Origin: Liquorilactobacillus sucicola DSM 21376 = JCM 15457
GTDB taxonomy: Bacteria > Bacillota > Bacilli > Lactobacillales > Lactobacillaceae
Assembly: GCF_000612445.1 (NCBI RefSeq)
Contig: NZ_BALC01000002.1
Coordinates: forward strand, 124,001-188,000
Reading direction: 5' to 3'
DNA length: 64,000 bases
Made by a program: the position numbers and the translations under genes. Shown piece after piece: positions 40,475-49,380 of this stretch (position 1 is its first letter; every line of letters begins with the position of its first letter). The notes beneath the pieces are model-generated. The model was not told the DNA's origin and searched no databases. It saw only the letters and a program-made list of their open reading frames with translations.

Positions 40475-40900
40475 ATGGTTTTAGATGTTACTGAAATACA
40501 AAAAATTATTCCTCATCGTTACCCTATGCTGCTAATAGACCGCGTTGATGAACTCGTTCCAGGTGAAATGGCAGTAGCAAAAAGAAATGTGACAGTGCAT
40601 GAAGAAGTGTTCAATGGGCATTTTCCCAACAATCCTGTTATGCCTGGTGCTTTGATTGTTGAAGCTTTAGCACAGACAGGTGCCGTTGCATTGCTGACTA
40701 TGCCAGAATTTAAGGGGAAAACGGCTTATTTTGGCGGTATTAAGGAAGCCAAGTTCAGACGTGTTGTTCGCCCAGGAGATACATTGCGCTTAGAAGTTAA
40801 ATTAGAGAAGATTAGAAATAATGTTGGTTTAGGAAAAGCCTTGGCGAGCGTCGAAGGTAAGAAAGTATGTACTGCAGAACTGACATTTATGATTGGTTAA
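40475..40900 (+). CDS. fabZ: 3-hydroxyacyl-ACP dehydratase FabZ, second paralogue
   Basis: 141-residue hot-dog dehydratase in the position normal for fabZ between accB and accC. Active-site His in FNGHFPNNPVMPG and Glu in LIVEALAQTGAV. It is clearly paralogous to the gene at 34828 (shared IPHR/IPNR-FP start, KFRRVVRPGD), but they differ across the substrate tunnel region. Expected to do the bulk dehydration of elongation. Confidence 0.95.
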   Translation: MVLDVTEIQKIIPHRYPMLLIDRVDELVPGEMAVAKRNVTVHEEVFNGHFPNNPVMPGALIVEALAQTGAVALLTMPEFKGKTAYFGGIKEAKFRRVVRPGDTLRLEVKLEKIRNNVGLGKALASVEGKKVCTAELTFMIG

Positions 40901-40916
40901 AGTTAGGGGTGATTTG

Positions 40917-42281
40917 ATGTTTAAAAAAGTTCTAGTAGCCAACCGCGGTGAGATCGCTGTTCGGATTATTCGTTCGCTAAAAGAATTAGGCATCAAGTCA
41001 GTAGCGATCTATTCTGATGTCGATCGTGAAAGTTTGCATGTCCAGTTAGCCGATGAAGCCGTTTGTGTTGGAACTGCACGGCCACAGGCGTCATATTTGA
41101 ATATGAAAAATATTTTAAGCGCGGCTGTTGGAACCGGCGCAGAAGCAATTCATCCTGGCTTTGGTTTTTTATCAGAAAACAGTCAATTTGTTGAGATGTG
41201 CGAGGCATGCGGAATTACTTTCATTGGTCCAAAATCAGCAACAATTGATTTGATGGGAAACAAAGCGAATGCGCGCGAACAGATGCGTGCTAGCGGTGTA
41301 CCAGTTATTCCTGGTAGCGAAGGCTTTGTTGCTAACTCATCGGAGGCAAAAAAAATTGCAGACAAAGTTGGCTATCCTGTTTTGCTAAAAGCTGCTGCCG
41401 GCGGTGGCGGTAAGGGTATTCGACGAGTTGATAATGAAGAACAACTACAGAGCAATTTTGAAGAAGCTCAGCAGGAGGCTGTTGTATCCTTTGGTGATGC
41501 AAGAATGTATCTCGAAAAAATCATGGAGGATGTTAAACATATAGAAGTCCAAGTTTTCCGTGATCAACAAGGAAATGCAGTTTATTTTCCTGAGCGTGAT
41601 TGTTCTGTGCAGCGCAACAAGCAGAAAGTTATCGAGGAGAGCCCTTGCGAATTGATTACTGAGGAACAGCGCGAATTCTTGGGAAAAATTGCAGTTAAAG
41701 CTGCAAATGCGATTGATTATGTCAACACTGGTACAATAGAGTTTTTGATGGATAAAGAGCATAATTTCTATTTTATGGAAATGAATACTCGAATTCAGGT
41801 CGAACACACTGTAACTGAAATGGTGACAGGAATTGATTTGGTGAAGGCGCAGGTTAGTGTAGCCGCGGGCGAAGAATTGCCGTTCAGGCAAAATGATATT
41901 CATTGTCAAGGGCATGCTATTGAATGCCGGATTAATGCTGAAAATCCAGCGCAGAACTTTGCCCCTTCAGTTGGTAAGGTTAAATATCTTTATTTCCCAG
42001 TCGGCAACTTAGGGATGCGAATTGACTCAGCACTGTATGCAGGAGTTAAGATTTCACCTTTTTATGATTCAATGGTTGCTAAGGTCATTGCGTTAGGTAA
42101 TGACCGCAATGAAGCAATACAAAAAATCAAACGGCTTCTAAACGAAATGTTGATTGATGGTATCACAACAAATCAAGCATTCCATTTGGCCTTGCTTGAT
42201 GATGATACCTTTAAGAATGGACGAGTGACGACTGATTATCTTGAGAAATCCTTCCTACCAAGATGGAAGAAGGAGGATTAA
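40917..42281 (+). CDS. accC: Biotin carboxylase subunit of acetyl-CoA carboxylase
   Basis: Carboxylates biotin on AccB using ATP and bicarbonate. 454 residues from ATG 40917 (AGGGGTG upstream). ATP-grasp features: KAAAGGGGKGIR glycine loop, EKxxEDVKHIEVQV, MEMNTRIQVEHTVTEMVTGIDLV. N-terminal VANRGEIAVRIIR and C-terminal SPFYDSMVAKVI are standard. Confidence 0.96.
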   Translation: MFKKVLVANRGEIAVRIIRSLKELGIKSVAIYSDVDRESLHVQLADEAVCVGTARPQASYLNMKNILSAAVGTGAEAIHPGFGFLSENSQFVEMCEACGITFIGPKSATIDLMGNKANAREQMRASGVPVIPGSEGFVANSSEAKKIADKVGYPVLLKAAAGGGGKGIRRVDNEEQLQSNFEEAQQEAVVSFGDARMYLEKIMEDVKHIEVQVFRDQQGNAVYFPERDCSVQRNKQKVIEESPCELITEEQREFLGKIAVKAANAIDYVNTGTIEFLMDKEHNFYFMEMNTRIQVEHTVTEMVTGIDLVKAQVSVAAGEELPFRQNDIHCQGHAIECRINAENPAQNFAPSVGKVKYLYFPVGNLGMRIDSALYAGVKISPFYDSMVAKVIALGNDRNEAIQKIKRLLNEMLIDGITTNQAFHLALLDDDTFKNGRVTTDYLEKSFLPRWKKED

Positions 42282-42284
42282 AGC

Positions 42285-43142
42285 GTGCAATTATTTGATG
42301 AATTAAAAACACTAGGCCACAAACATATAAAGGCTGACAAAAAAGCTGGCGAAAAAGTTCCATCTGGAATGTGGATCGCATGTCCTAAATGTCACCAATC
42401 TTTCTATCATAAGGATCTGGGCGTTTATCAGGTTTGTCCTAATTGTGAGTATGGCTTTAGGATCACAGCTCGTGAACGCTTGAAGTGGTTAGTTGACTCT
42501 TTTTCTGAAATGGATGACTCTTTAAAAACAACTGATCCGCTGAAGTTCCCTAATTATCAGAAGAAACTCTCCAAGGCACGCGTACAAACAGAATTAAATG
42601 ATTCTGTTTTGACAGGAATTGCTAAAGTCGAGGAACAGACTTTTGGATTGGGAATAATGGACCCTGCCTTTATTATGGGCTCAATGGGGACAATTACAGG
42701 CGAAAAAATAACTCGTCTTTTTGAACGGGCGACCCGTCAAAGTATGCCGGTTGTTTTATTCACGGCTTCTGGCGGTGCGAGAATGCAGGAAGGTATTTTC
42801 TCATTAATGCAGATGGCAAAGATTTCGCAAGCTGTTAAACGTCATTCAGAAACTGGTCTGCTGTATATTACCGTTTTAACTGATCCAACTACTGGTGGTG
42901 TGACGGCCAGTTTTGCAATGCAGGGTGATATTATTTTAGCTGAACCGCGTGCCTTGGTAGGTTTCGCTGGAAAACGGGTAATTGAACAGACAACCCATCA
43001 AAAAGTTCCTAACGACCTACAGGACGCTGAACGTGTCCTTGAGCACGGTTTCATCGATGCTATAGTTCCTAGAAAAGACATGAAGAAGAAACTTGCATGG
43101 CTACTTGACCTGCATAGCAAAGGAAGTGGTGCGAATGGTTAG
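42285..43142 (+). CDS. accD: Acetyl-CoA carboxylase carboxyltransferase subunit beta
   Basis: 285 residues. The N-terminal zinc ribbon has four Cys (CPKC at about 34-37, CPNC at about 53-56), followed by a crotonase-like carboxyltransferase domain (TASGGARMQEG, DPTTGGVTASFAM, GFAGKRVIEQT). The GTG start at 42285 follows AGGAGG at 42271-42276. The end overlaps the accA start by 8 bases, as expected for coupled subunits. Confidence 0.96.
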   Translation: MQLFDELKTLGHKHIKADKKAGEKVPSGMWIACPKCHQSFYHKDLGVYQVCPNCEYGFRITARERLKWLVDSFSEMDDSLKTTDPLKFPNYQKKLSKARVQTELNDSVLTGIAKVEEQTFGLGIMDPAFIMGSMGTITGEKITRLFERATRQSMPVVLFTASGGARMQEGIFSLMQMAKISQAVKRHSETGLLYITVLTDPTTGGVTASFAMQGDIILAEPRALVGFAGKRVIEQTTHQKVPNDLQDAERVLEHGFIDAIVPRKDMKKKLAWLLDLHSKGSGANG

Positions 43143-43923
43143 TTTACTTGATAAGAAGAAGACAGCTGCTCAAATAGTTGCTAATGCGCGTAGTGAAGAA
43201 AAAATGTCTGCTTACGAGTTAATTAATGGAATATTCAGTGATTTTATGGAATTGCATGGTGATCGTTTGTCAGATGATGATGCTGCGATCGTTGGCGGTG
43301 TTGCAAAATTTAATGATATGCCAGTGACCGTTATTGCAACTAACAAAGGCAAATCAGCCGAAGAGCGTCTCAGGACACATTTTGGCTGTCCGGAACCATC
43401 AGGCTACCGTAAATCGCTGCGTCTGATTAAACAGGCTGAAAAATTCAATCGGCCTGTTATTGCGTTAGTGAATACTGCCGGAGCTTACCCTGGGAAATCT
43501 GCAGAAGAAAATGGTCAAGGGGAAGCTATCGCACACAATTTATTTGAAATTAGCAGTGTTAAAATACCTGTTATTTCGATGATTTATGGCGAAGGCGGTA
43601 GTGGCGGTGCACTTGCCTTAGCTTGCGGGGATCGTGTTTGGATGTTTGAAAATAGTATGTATTCTGTTTTATCACCTGAAGGTTTTGCAGCCATCTTGTG
43701 GAAGGATAGCAGCCGAGCAGATGAAGCAGCTGAAGTGATGCAGTTGACCCCAGAAAAACTGCTGGAGCAGCATGTTATAGATGGGATAGTTCCTGAATCA
43801 AGGTCACATAAGCGTGTATTTAAAGCTGTTAAGAAAATATTACAAAAAGAATTGACTGATTTGGATAAGTTGACGCCATCTGAGCTAGTTGAAAAGCGTC
43901 ATCAAAGGTTCCGCCAGTTCTAG
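43135..43923 (+). CDS. accA: Acetyl-CoA carboxylase carboxyltransferase subunit alpha
   Basis: 262 residues from ATG 43135, inside the accD stop region (AGGAAG upstream); the longer frame to 43093 lies in accD. Carboxyltransferase motifs: GDRLSDDDAAIVGG, VALVNTAGAYPGKSAEENGQG, YGEGGSGGALALA and MYSVLSPEGFAAILWKD. Pairs with AccD. Confidence 0.96.
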   Translation: MVSLLDKKKTAAQIVANARSEEKMSAYELINGIFSDFMELHGDRLSDDDAAIVGGVAKFNDMPVTVIATNKGKSAEERLRTHFGCPEPSGYRKSLRLIKQAEKFNRPVIALVNTAGAYPGKSAEENGQGEAIAHNLFEISSVKIPVISMIYGEGGSGGALALACGDRVWMFENSMYSVLSPEGFAAILWKDSSRADEAAEVMQLTPEKLLEQHVIDGIVPESRSHKRVFKAVKKILQKELTDLDKLTPSELVEKRHQRFRQF

Positions 43924-43944
43924 GTTTGATGGAGGTTGAAAAGA

Positions 43945-44703
43945 TTGAATAAATTATTAAGCGGTAAAAAAATTCTGATAATGGGTGCTGCAAACAAACG
44001 GAGTATTGCTTGGGGCTGTGCACAGTCAATGATCGATAATGGTGCGGAACTTATTTTTACGTACCAAAATGAGCGATTGAAAAAAAGCTTATCTCGATTA
44101 GTGGAAAATGAAGATCGTCTGGTTGAGTGTGATGTTTCTAGCGATGAAAGTATTGAAAGAGCGTTTGCACAAGTTGCAGAACGTTTTGGCAAGGTTGATG
44201 GCATTGTCCATGCGATTGCTTTTGCTAAAAAGGAAGAACTTTCTGGTGATATCATGAATTCCAGTCGTGAAGGGTATGCATTGGCTCAAAACATTTCAGC
44301 CTATTCACTGATTGCTGTTGCTAAATACGGAATTAAAATATTAAATAATCCGGGCAGCATTGTAACATTAACTTATTTCGGATCAGAACGTGCTATTCCT
44401 AACTACAACGTAATGGGTGTTGCAAAAGCTGCACTTGAAGCGAATGTCAGATATCTTGCACGTGATATGGCTAAATACGGCGTGAGAGTGAATGCTATTT
44501 CAGCTGGAGCAGTTAAAACATTGGCTGTGACAGGTGTTAAGGATCATGGCGATTTGTTGCGTTTATCACGTGAAAGAACAGTGGATGGTGAATCAGTAAC
44601 AACAGAACAAATTGGAGGAGCAGCTTCGTTCTTGGTAAGTGATCTTTCGACGGGTGTTGTCGGGGATGTTATTTACGTAGATAAGGGTGTTCATTTGATT
44701 TAA
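43945..44703 (+). CDS. fabI: Enoyl-ACP reductase FabI
   Basis: Last step of each elongation cycle. 252 residues from TTG 43945 (GGAGG at 43931-43935, spacing 9); the TTG at 43936 abuts the site. FabI-type SDR: the Y-x6-K active site in PNYNVMGVAKAALEANVRYLA and the N-terminal NKRSIAWG segment. This is the triclosan-target type, not the flavoprotein FabK found at the corresponding step in streptococci. It closes the fab operon; no clear terminator follows. Confidence 0.95.
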   Translation: MNKLLSGKKILIMGAANKRSIAWGCAQSMIDNGAELIFTYQNERLKKSLSRLVENEDRLVECDVSSDESIERAFAQVAERFGKVDGIVHAIAFAKKEELSGDIMNSSREGYALAQNISAYSLIAVAKYGIKILNNPGSIVTLTYFGSERAIPNYNVMGVAKAALEANVRYLARDMAKYGVRVNAISAGAVKTLAVTGVKDHGDLLRLSRERTVDGESVTTEQIGGAASFLVSDLSTGVVGDVIYVDKGVHLI

Positions 44704-44878
44704 TGTTTCTTTGTTTCGCTGGAAAAATTGAGAACTTAATAAATTGTTTAAGTCTTACGTTTTTTCAAGCCCTACATAAGATTTAAAGAATATCTGATAC
44801 TTGTTAAAGTTTTCTTTTACAAGTACACTAGTGTTTGTACAAGTGTAAAGAGATTAAGTGAAAGTGGTGCAACTAATT

Positions 44879-46354
44879 ATGGGTACAAGACAACAAGCAC
44901 TCTTTATTATTTTCGGTGGAACAGGGGATCTTGCGAAACGAAAATTATATCCATCATTGTTTGAACTATATAAGAAGGGTTTCTTAAAAGAAAATTTTGC
45001 TGTGATTGGGACAGCTCGCCGTCCGTGGACTGATGAATATTTTCAAGATGTTGTCAGAAAAGCGGTAACGGATGCTGATACTTCTAAAGAAGATGCGGAT
45101 GAATTTGCACAGCATTTTTATTATCAGTCTCACAATGTCAATGATACAGAGCACTATGTGACTTTGCGGAAATTGGCACAGCGGCTAGATCAAAAGTATA
45201 GTATTGGTGGCAATCGTTTATTTTATTTAGCAATGTCGCCGCGTTTCTTTGGAACAATCGCCGAGCATTTGAAGTCACAGAATATAGTAACTGATAATGG
45301 ATATAATCGTCTGATAATCGAGAAACCATTCGGTCACGATTTGGCAAGTGCAAAAGACTTAAACAATTCGATTGGGCGCTATTTTGCTGAGGATTCTGTT
45401 TTTAGGATTGATCATTACCTTGGCAAGGAAATGATTCAAAATATTGCTGCAGTTCGTTTTGGCAACAATCTTTTTCGGTCGCTTTGGAATAATCGCTACA
45501 TTGATAATATTCAGATCACGTTGAGCGAGGCACTGGGAGTTGAAGAGCGTGCTGGTTACTACGAAACGGCAGGAGCTTTGCGTGATATGGTTCAAAATCA
45601 TATTTTGCAAATAGTTTCATTGCTTACAATGAATATGCCGGCTTCTTTTACTGAAAGCGATATAAGACGCGAAAAAATATATGCACTAAAAGCTCTGCAG
45701 GTTTATTCACCTGAACAAGTAGAAAAAAATTTCGTTAGAGCTCAATACGGCGAATCGTCTGCTGGTCTCAAAGGGTATCGGCAAGAGGAACAAATTGCGG
45801 ATGATTCGAAGACCGAGACTTTTGTAGCTGGTAAAGTGTTTGTCAACAGTGAGAATTTTTCTGGTGTTCCAATATATATTAGAACAGGGAAACGCTTGTC
45901 TAAGAAAACAACACGTATTGATATTGTTTTTAAAGACGTTCCCAAAAATATTTTCGGTTCTGAAAGACTTGGGAAGAACATCTTGACAATTATTGTTGAG
46001 CCTAAGGGCGAGATTTATCTGCAGATGAATGTAAAGAAAATAGGGCAGAATTTTGGACTGAAAGTTCAGAAGTTAGACTTGCTGCAGGTTGAAGACAATA
46101 GTGTACAGATACCTGAGGCTTATGAAAAACTGATTTTGGATGTGCTTCGTGGTGATGCAACCAACTTCACACATTGGGAGGAAGTTGCCTATTCTTGGAA
46201 GTTTGTTGATGCGATCCGTAATGCATGGGATAATCAGCAGATTCCTTTACCTGAGTATGCTAGTGGTTCGATGGGACCGCAGGAAGCTGATGATTTGTTA
46301 GCACGGGATGATCATCACTGGATCTTCACTTCCGAAAACGACAATAGGGATTAA
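44879..46354 (+). CDS. zwf: Glucose-6-phosphate 1-dehydrogenase
   Basis: Oxidises glucose-6-phosphate to 6-phosphogluconolactone, making NADPH. 491 residues from ATG 44879; the GTG at 44858 would add a poorly conserved extension. Cofactor loop FGGTGDLAKRKLYP and active-site signature RIDHYLGKEMIQN with the catalytic His about 55 residues later region intact. It likely feeds the lactonase encoded at 7.3-8.4 kb. Own terminator at 46436. Confidence 0.95.
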   Translation: MGTRQQALFIIFGGTGDLAKRKLYPSLFELYKKGFLKENFAVIGTARRPWTDEYFQDVVRKAVTDADTSKEDADEFAQHFYYQSHNVNDTEHYVTLRKLAQRLDQKYSIGGNRLFYLAMSPRFFGTIAEHLKSQNIVTDNGYNRLIIEKPFGHDLASAKDLNNSIGRYFAEDSVFRIDHYLGKEMIQNIAAVRFGNNLFRSLWNNRYIDNIQITLSEALGVEERAGYYETAGALRDMVQNHILQIVSLLTMNMPASFTESDIRREKIYALKALQVYSPEQVEKNFVRAQYGESSAGLKGYRQEEQIADDSKTETFVAGKVFVNSENFSGVPIYIRTGKRLSKKTTRIDIVFKDVPKNIFGSERLGKNILTIIVEPKGEIYLQMNVKKIGQNFGLKVQKLDLLQVEDNSVQIPEAYEKLILDVLRGDATNFTHWEEVAYSWKFVDAIRNAWDNQQIPLPEYASGSMGPQEADDLLARDDHHWIFTSENDNRD

Positions 46355-46435
46355 CTGTGTAGAATCGGGTGCACAGCAACGGTCATTGTCTAAGCTAGGT
46401 TTAATTGTAAGTAAAATATAATGTGATATAATCGG

Positions 46436-46475
46436 AGACTTATGGTAATTTTGATTTTACTGTAAGTCTTTTTTG
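46436..46475 (+). terminator. Intrinsic terminator after zwf
   Basis: AGACTTATGGTAA pairs with TTACTGTAAGTCT (11 of 13), followed by T6. It separates zwf from the SOS promoter of dinB. Confidence 0.75.
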
Positions 46476-46489
46476 GTGGAATAAAACAT

Positions 46490-46518
46490 TTGAAAACGAA
46501 CTAACGTTCTGCTATGAT
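46490..46518 (+). promoter_or_regulatory. dinB promoter
   Basis: TTGAAA (46490-46495), 17-base spacer, TATGAT (46513-46518). The spacer contains the LexA box, so repressor binding would occlude polymerase. Confidence 0.78.
46497..46510. promoter_or_regulatory. LexA (SOS) box of dinB
   Basis: CGAACTAACGTTCT: GAAC-N4-GTTC core with one deviation at the last outer base from the perfect CGAAC-N4-GTTCG seen at recA. It lies exactly between the -35 and -10 elements. Confidence 0.87.
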
Positions 46519-46554
46519 TTAAATATCAAAAACGGATGCTAGGTGGTAATAGGG

Positions 46555-47643
46555 GTGAAGTTGAAGCGAAAAATCGTGCATGTTGATATGGATGCTTTTT
46601 ATGCATCAATTGAGATGCGAGATCACAGACAATATCGCGATAAGCCACTTGTCATTGCGCGTGACCCGCGGCATACGGCCGGAAGAGGTGTGGTCGCGAC
46701 GGCTAATTATGCGGCGCGTCGTTTTGGCATACACTCGGCTATGAGCGCACAAGAAGCGTATGAACTATGCCATCAAGCGATTTTTGTAAAACCTGATTTT
46801 GTTAAATATAGGCGTATATCAAAAGAGATCCATGCTATTTTTCATGAGTATACCGACAAAGTCGAACCAATTGCTTTTGATGAGGCTTATCTGGATGTGA
46901 CTGAAAATAAGAAAGAAGTAAGTTCAGCTTTACATGTGGCACGGCTCATTCAACAAGAAATTTTTGCCAAAACAAAGCTGACGTGTTCCACGGGAGTTTC
47001 GTATAACAAGTTTTTAGCGAAATTGGCATCTGATTACCATAAACCAGCAGGAATGACACTGGTCCTGCCTGAAGAGGTGAATTCATTCTTGGCTGATTTA
47101 CCGATTGAAAAATTTCGAGGTGTAGGCAAGAAAACGGCACCTAAGATGCACCAGTTAGGAATAGAAACAGGAGCTGATCTTCTCGAATGGAGTGAAGTAG
47201 ATTTAATTTCGAAGTTTGGAAAAATGGGGCAGATTCTTTATCAGAGAGTTCGCGGGATCGATGAACGTCCAGTTGAATGGAAAAGAAAACGAAAGTCAAT
47301 TGGATTTGAAAGAACGCTCAATCAGCCTTTGAAGAGTTCCGTTGAGGTAGATGATATGCTGGATTTTTTGGCTGAAAAGCTGACAGAAGCAGTACAACAA
47401 AAGCAAAAACACGGGAAGACGCTAGTTTTGAAATTAAGAAATAGTCAATTTGAAACAGTGACTAAGAGAATGACCTTTGATGACTACTTGACAAATGATA
47501 AGAAGAACTTTGCCTTTTGGGGCAGACAGTTATTTGATCAGATGCAACCTAATGAGGTAGATGTCCGTCTTTTAGGAATGACGTTGACCAATATTGACGA
47601 ACTAAGATTTGAAAACATTAAATTGCCATTATGGAAAGAGTAG
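46555..47643 (+). CDS. dinB: DNA polymerase IV
   Basis: Y-family translesion polymerase, 362 residues from GTG 46555 (AGGTGG about 8 bases upstream; the GTG at 46543 lies in that site). Catalytic motifs HVDMDAFYASIE and PIAFDEAYLDVT carry the metal-binding acids. Thumb helix-hairpin-helix FRGVGKKTAPKM and a C-terminal little finger are present. SOS regulation is supported by the promoter-embedded LexA box. Confidence 0.95.
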   Translation: MKLKRKIVHVDMDAFYASIEMRDHRQYRDKPLVIARDPRHTAGRGVVATANYAARRFGIHSAMSAQEAYELCHQAIFVKPDFVKYRRISKEIHAIFHEYTDKVEPIAFDEAYLDVTENKKEVSSALHVARLIQQEIFAKTKLTCSTGVSYNKFLAKLASDYHKPAGMTLVLPEEVNSFLADLPIEKFRGVGKKTAPKMHQLGIETGADLLEWSEVDLISKFGKMGQILYQRVRGIDERPVEWKRKRKSIGFERTLNQPLKSSVEVDDMLDFLAEKLTEAVQQKQKHGKTLVLKLRNSQFETVTKRMTFDDYLTNDKKNFAFWGRQLFDQMQPNEVDVRLLGMTLTNIDELRFENIKLPLWKE

Positions 47644-47713
47644 CGGTTTTGTAATTAGCGGTTTTTATAGGTATACTTGTATTGTAAGTCAGCTAATGTA
47701 GGAGGTGCAGTTG

Positions 47714-48397
47714 ATGAAAATAATTTGGCACGGCCATTCAGTGATTGAAATTATCACGGCAGATAAAACAGATATTTTAATTGATCCGTTTATCACGGAT
47801 AATCCGTTAACTGATTTGAAAGTTGAAGAATGTCAGCCAGACTTTATATTAGTAACACATGCTCATTTTGACCATGTAGGGGATACTGTTGAGATCGCAC
47901 AGCGAACAGGGGCAACAATAGTTGCTGTCACTGATTTAGCAGGATACTTTGAAGAAAAAGGGCTAAAAGCTTATGGCATCAATTTTGGCGGATCTTTGAA
48001 AACCAATTTTGGTTCAATCAAGCTAGTTCCGGCATGGCATACTGCAGCGTTGCCTCAAAAAGGATCTGACCCGCGGACACTCGGTGTCGCTGCCGGGTTC
48101 GAATTGCATGTTGACGGAAAGGTTTTGTACGATGCTGGAGATACGGCATTATTTTCAGACATGCAACTGCTTAACGGTGGAAATGGTGTTGATCTGGCTT
48201 TCTTGCCAATCGGAGATTATTATACAATGGGACCAGATGATGCCATTCGAGCTGCATCGTTTGTTAAGGCAAAGCGTGTTTTGCCGATCCATTACAACAC
48301 TTTTCCACAGATAAAGCAGGATGTTGCAGCCTATCTTGCCAAGTTAGCACCCGGAGTCGGAATAAAAACTAGTGTGGGAAAAATTTTTGAAATTTAA
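47714..48397 (+). CDS. UPF0173-family metal-dependent hydrolase
   Basis: Metallo-beta-lactamase-fold protein of 227 residues from ATG 47714 (GGAGG at 47701, spacing 8). Metal motif HAHFDHVGD plus downstream His (PAWHTAA), Asp (YDAGDTAL) and His (PIHYNT). The UPF0173 family has no firmly known substrate. It precedes nrnA by 11 bases. Confidence 0.9.
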   Translation: MKIIWHGHSVIEIITADKTDILIDPFITDNPLTDLKVEECQPDFILVTHAHFDHVGDTVEIAQRTGATIVAVTDLAGYFEEKGLKAYGINFGGSLKTNFGSIKLVPAWHTAALPQKGSDPRTLGVAAGFELHVDGKVLYDAGDTALFSDMQLLNGGNGVDLAFLPIGDYYTMGPDDAIRAASFVKAKRVLPIHYNTFPQIKQDVAAYLAKLAPGVGIKTSVGKIFEI

Positions 48398-48408
48398 GGA
48401 GAACTAGG

Positions 48409-49380
48409 ATGTCGATAGAAACAAGTATTCTTGAGCAGATTAAGGAGAATGAAACTATTATCATTCACCGCCACCAACGCCCTGATCCTGATGCGTATGG
48501 ATCACAATGCGGACTTGCGGCGATTATTAGGGCAAACTTTCCAAGTAAAAAGGTTTATCAAGTGGGCGAAAATGTACATGGCCTCGCTTGGATAGCTGAA
48601 CCGGAAAAAATTGAAGATGACGTCTACAAGGATGCACTTGTAATCGTTACTGATACCGCCAATCAACCGCGAGTAGATGATAAGCGTTATACGAAGGGAA
48701 GGTATCTGATCAAGATAGATCATCATCCTAACGAAGATCCCTACGGAGATATTTGCTGGGTCAATACAAAAGCCTCGAGCTGTTCTGAGATGATTATGGA
48801 CTTGGTAAATGCGCTTGGAGGTGAACTGACTGTTCCTGATGATGCTGCACGAATGTTATATGCAGGAATTATTGGCGATACAGGAAGATTTATGTATGAT
48901 GCTACTACCCCACATACGATGCGTATTGCTGGTCAGTTGATGGAACATGATTTTGAACCTGCAAAGGTCAATCAGAAATTAGATAGCATTGCTTTGCCAG
49001 TAGCACGGTTGGCAGCTTACGTCTATGAGAATATGACGATTACGGAAAATGGAGCGGCATATATCGTATTAACCAGAGAAGTGATGGCAAAATTTGCGAT
49101 AAAAGATGCAAGTACTGCTCCAATCGTACCTTTACTGGGTAAAATAATCGGAGTCAAGTGTTGGACAATTCTTGTGCAGCAAAAGGATGGATCCTTCCGG
49201 TTGCGCATTCGTTCAAAGGGACCTGTTATTAATGAACTTGCTAAAGAGTATGCAGGAGGAGGGCATCCGTTAGCAAGCGGGGCCTTTATGCCTGATGCAG
49301 AGAAAATACCAGAATATATTAAGAAGCTGGATGCCGTAGCTGCTAGTTACGAGGATCATACAGGAGAAACTAATGATTAA
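48409..49380 (+). CDS. nrnA: DHH-DHHA1 phosphoesterase, NrnA-like (oligoribonuclease / pAp phosphatase)
   Basis: 323 residues. DHH domain: HRHQRPDPDAYGSQ, VTDTANQPR, KIDHHPNEDP with the name-giving DHH, and GIIGDTGRF. DHHA1 domain: substrate-binding GGGHPLASGAF. NrnA-type enzymes degrade 2-5-nt RNA and dephosphorylate pAp in Firmicutes, which lack Orn. The stop overlaps the helicase start by 8 bases. GdpP is excluded because no membrane or PAS/GGDEF part is present. Confidence 0.88.
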   Translation: MSIETSILEQIKENETIIIHRHQRPDPDAYGSQCGLAAIIRANFPSKKVYQVGENVHGLAWIAEPEKIEDDVYKDALVIVTDTANQPRVDDKRYTKGRYLIKIDHHPNEDPYGDICWVNTKASSCSEMIMDLVNALGGELTVPDDAARMLYAGIIGDTGRFMYDATTPHTMRIAGQLMEHDFEPAKVNQKLDSIALPVARLAAYVYENMTITENGAAYIVLTREVMAKFAIKDASTAPIVPLLGKIIGVKCWTILVQQKDGSFRLRIRSKGPVINELAKEYAGGGHPLASGAFMPDAEKIPEYIKKLDAVAASYEDHTGETND

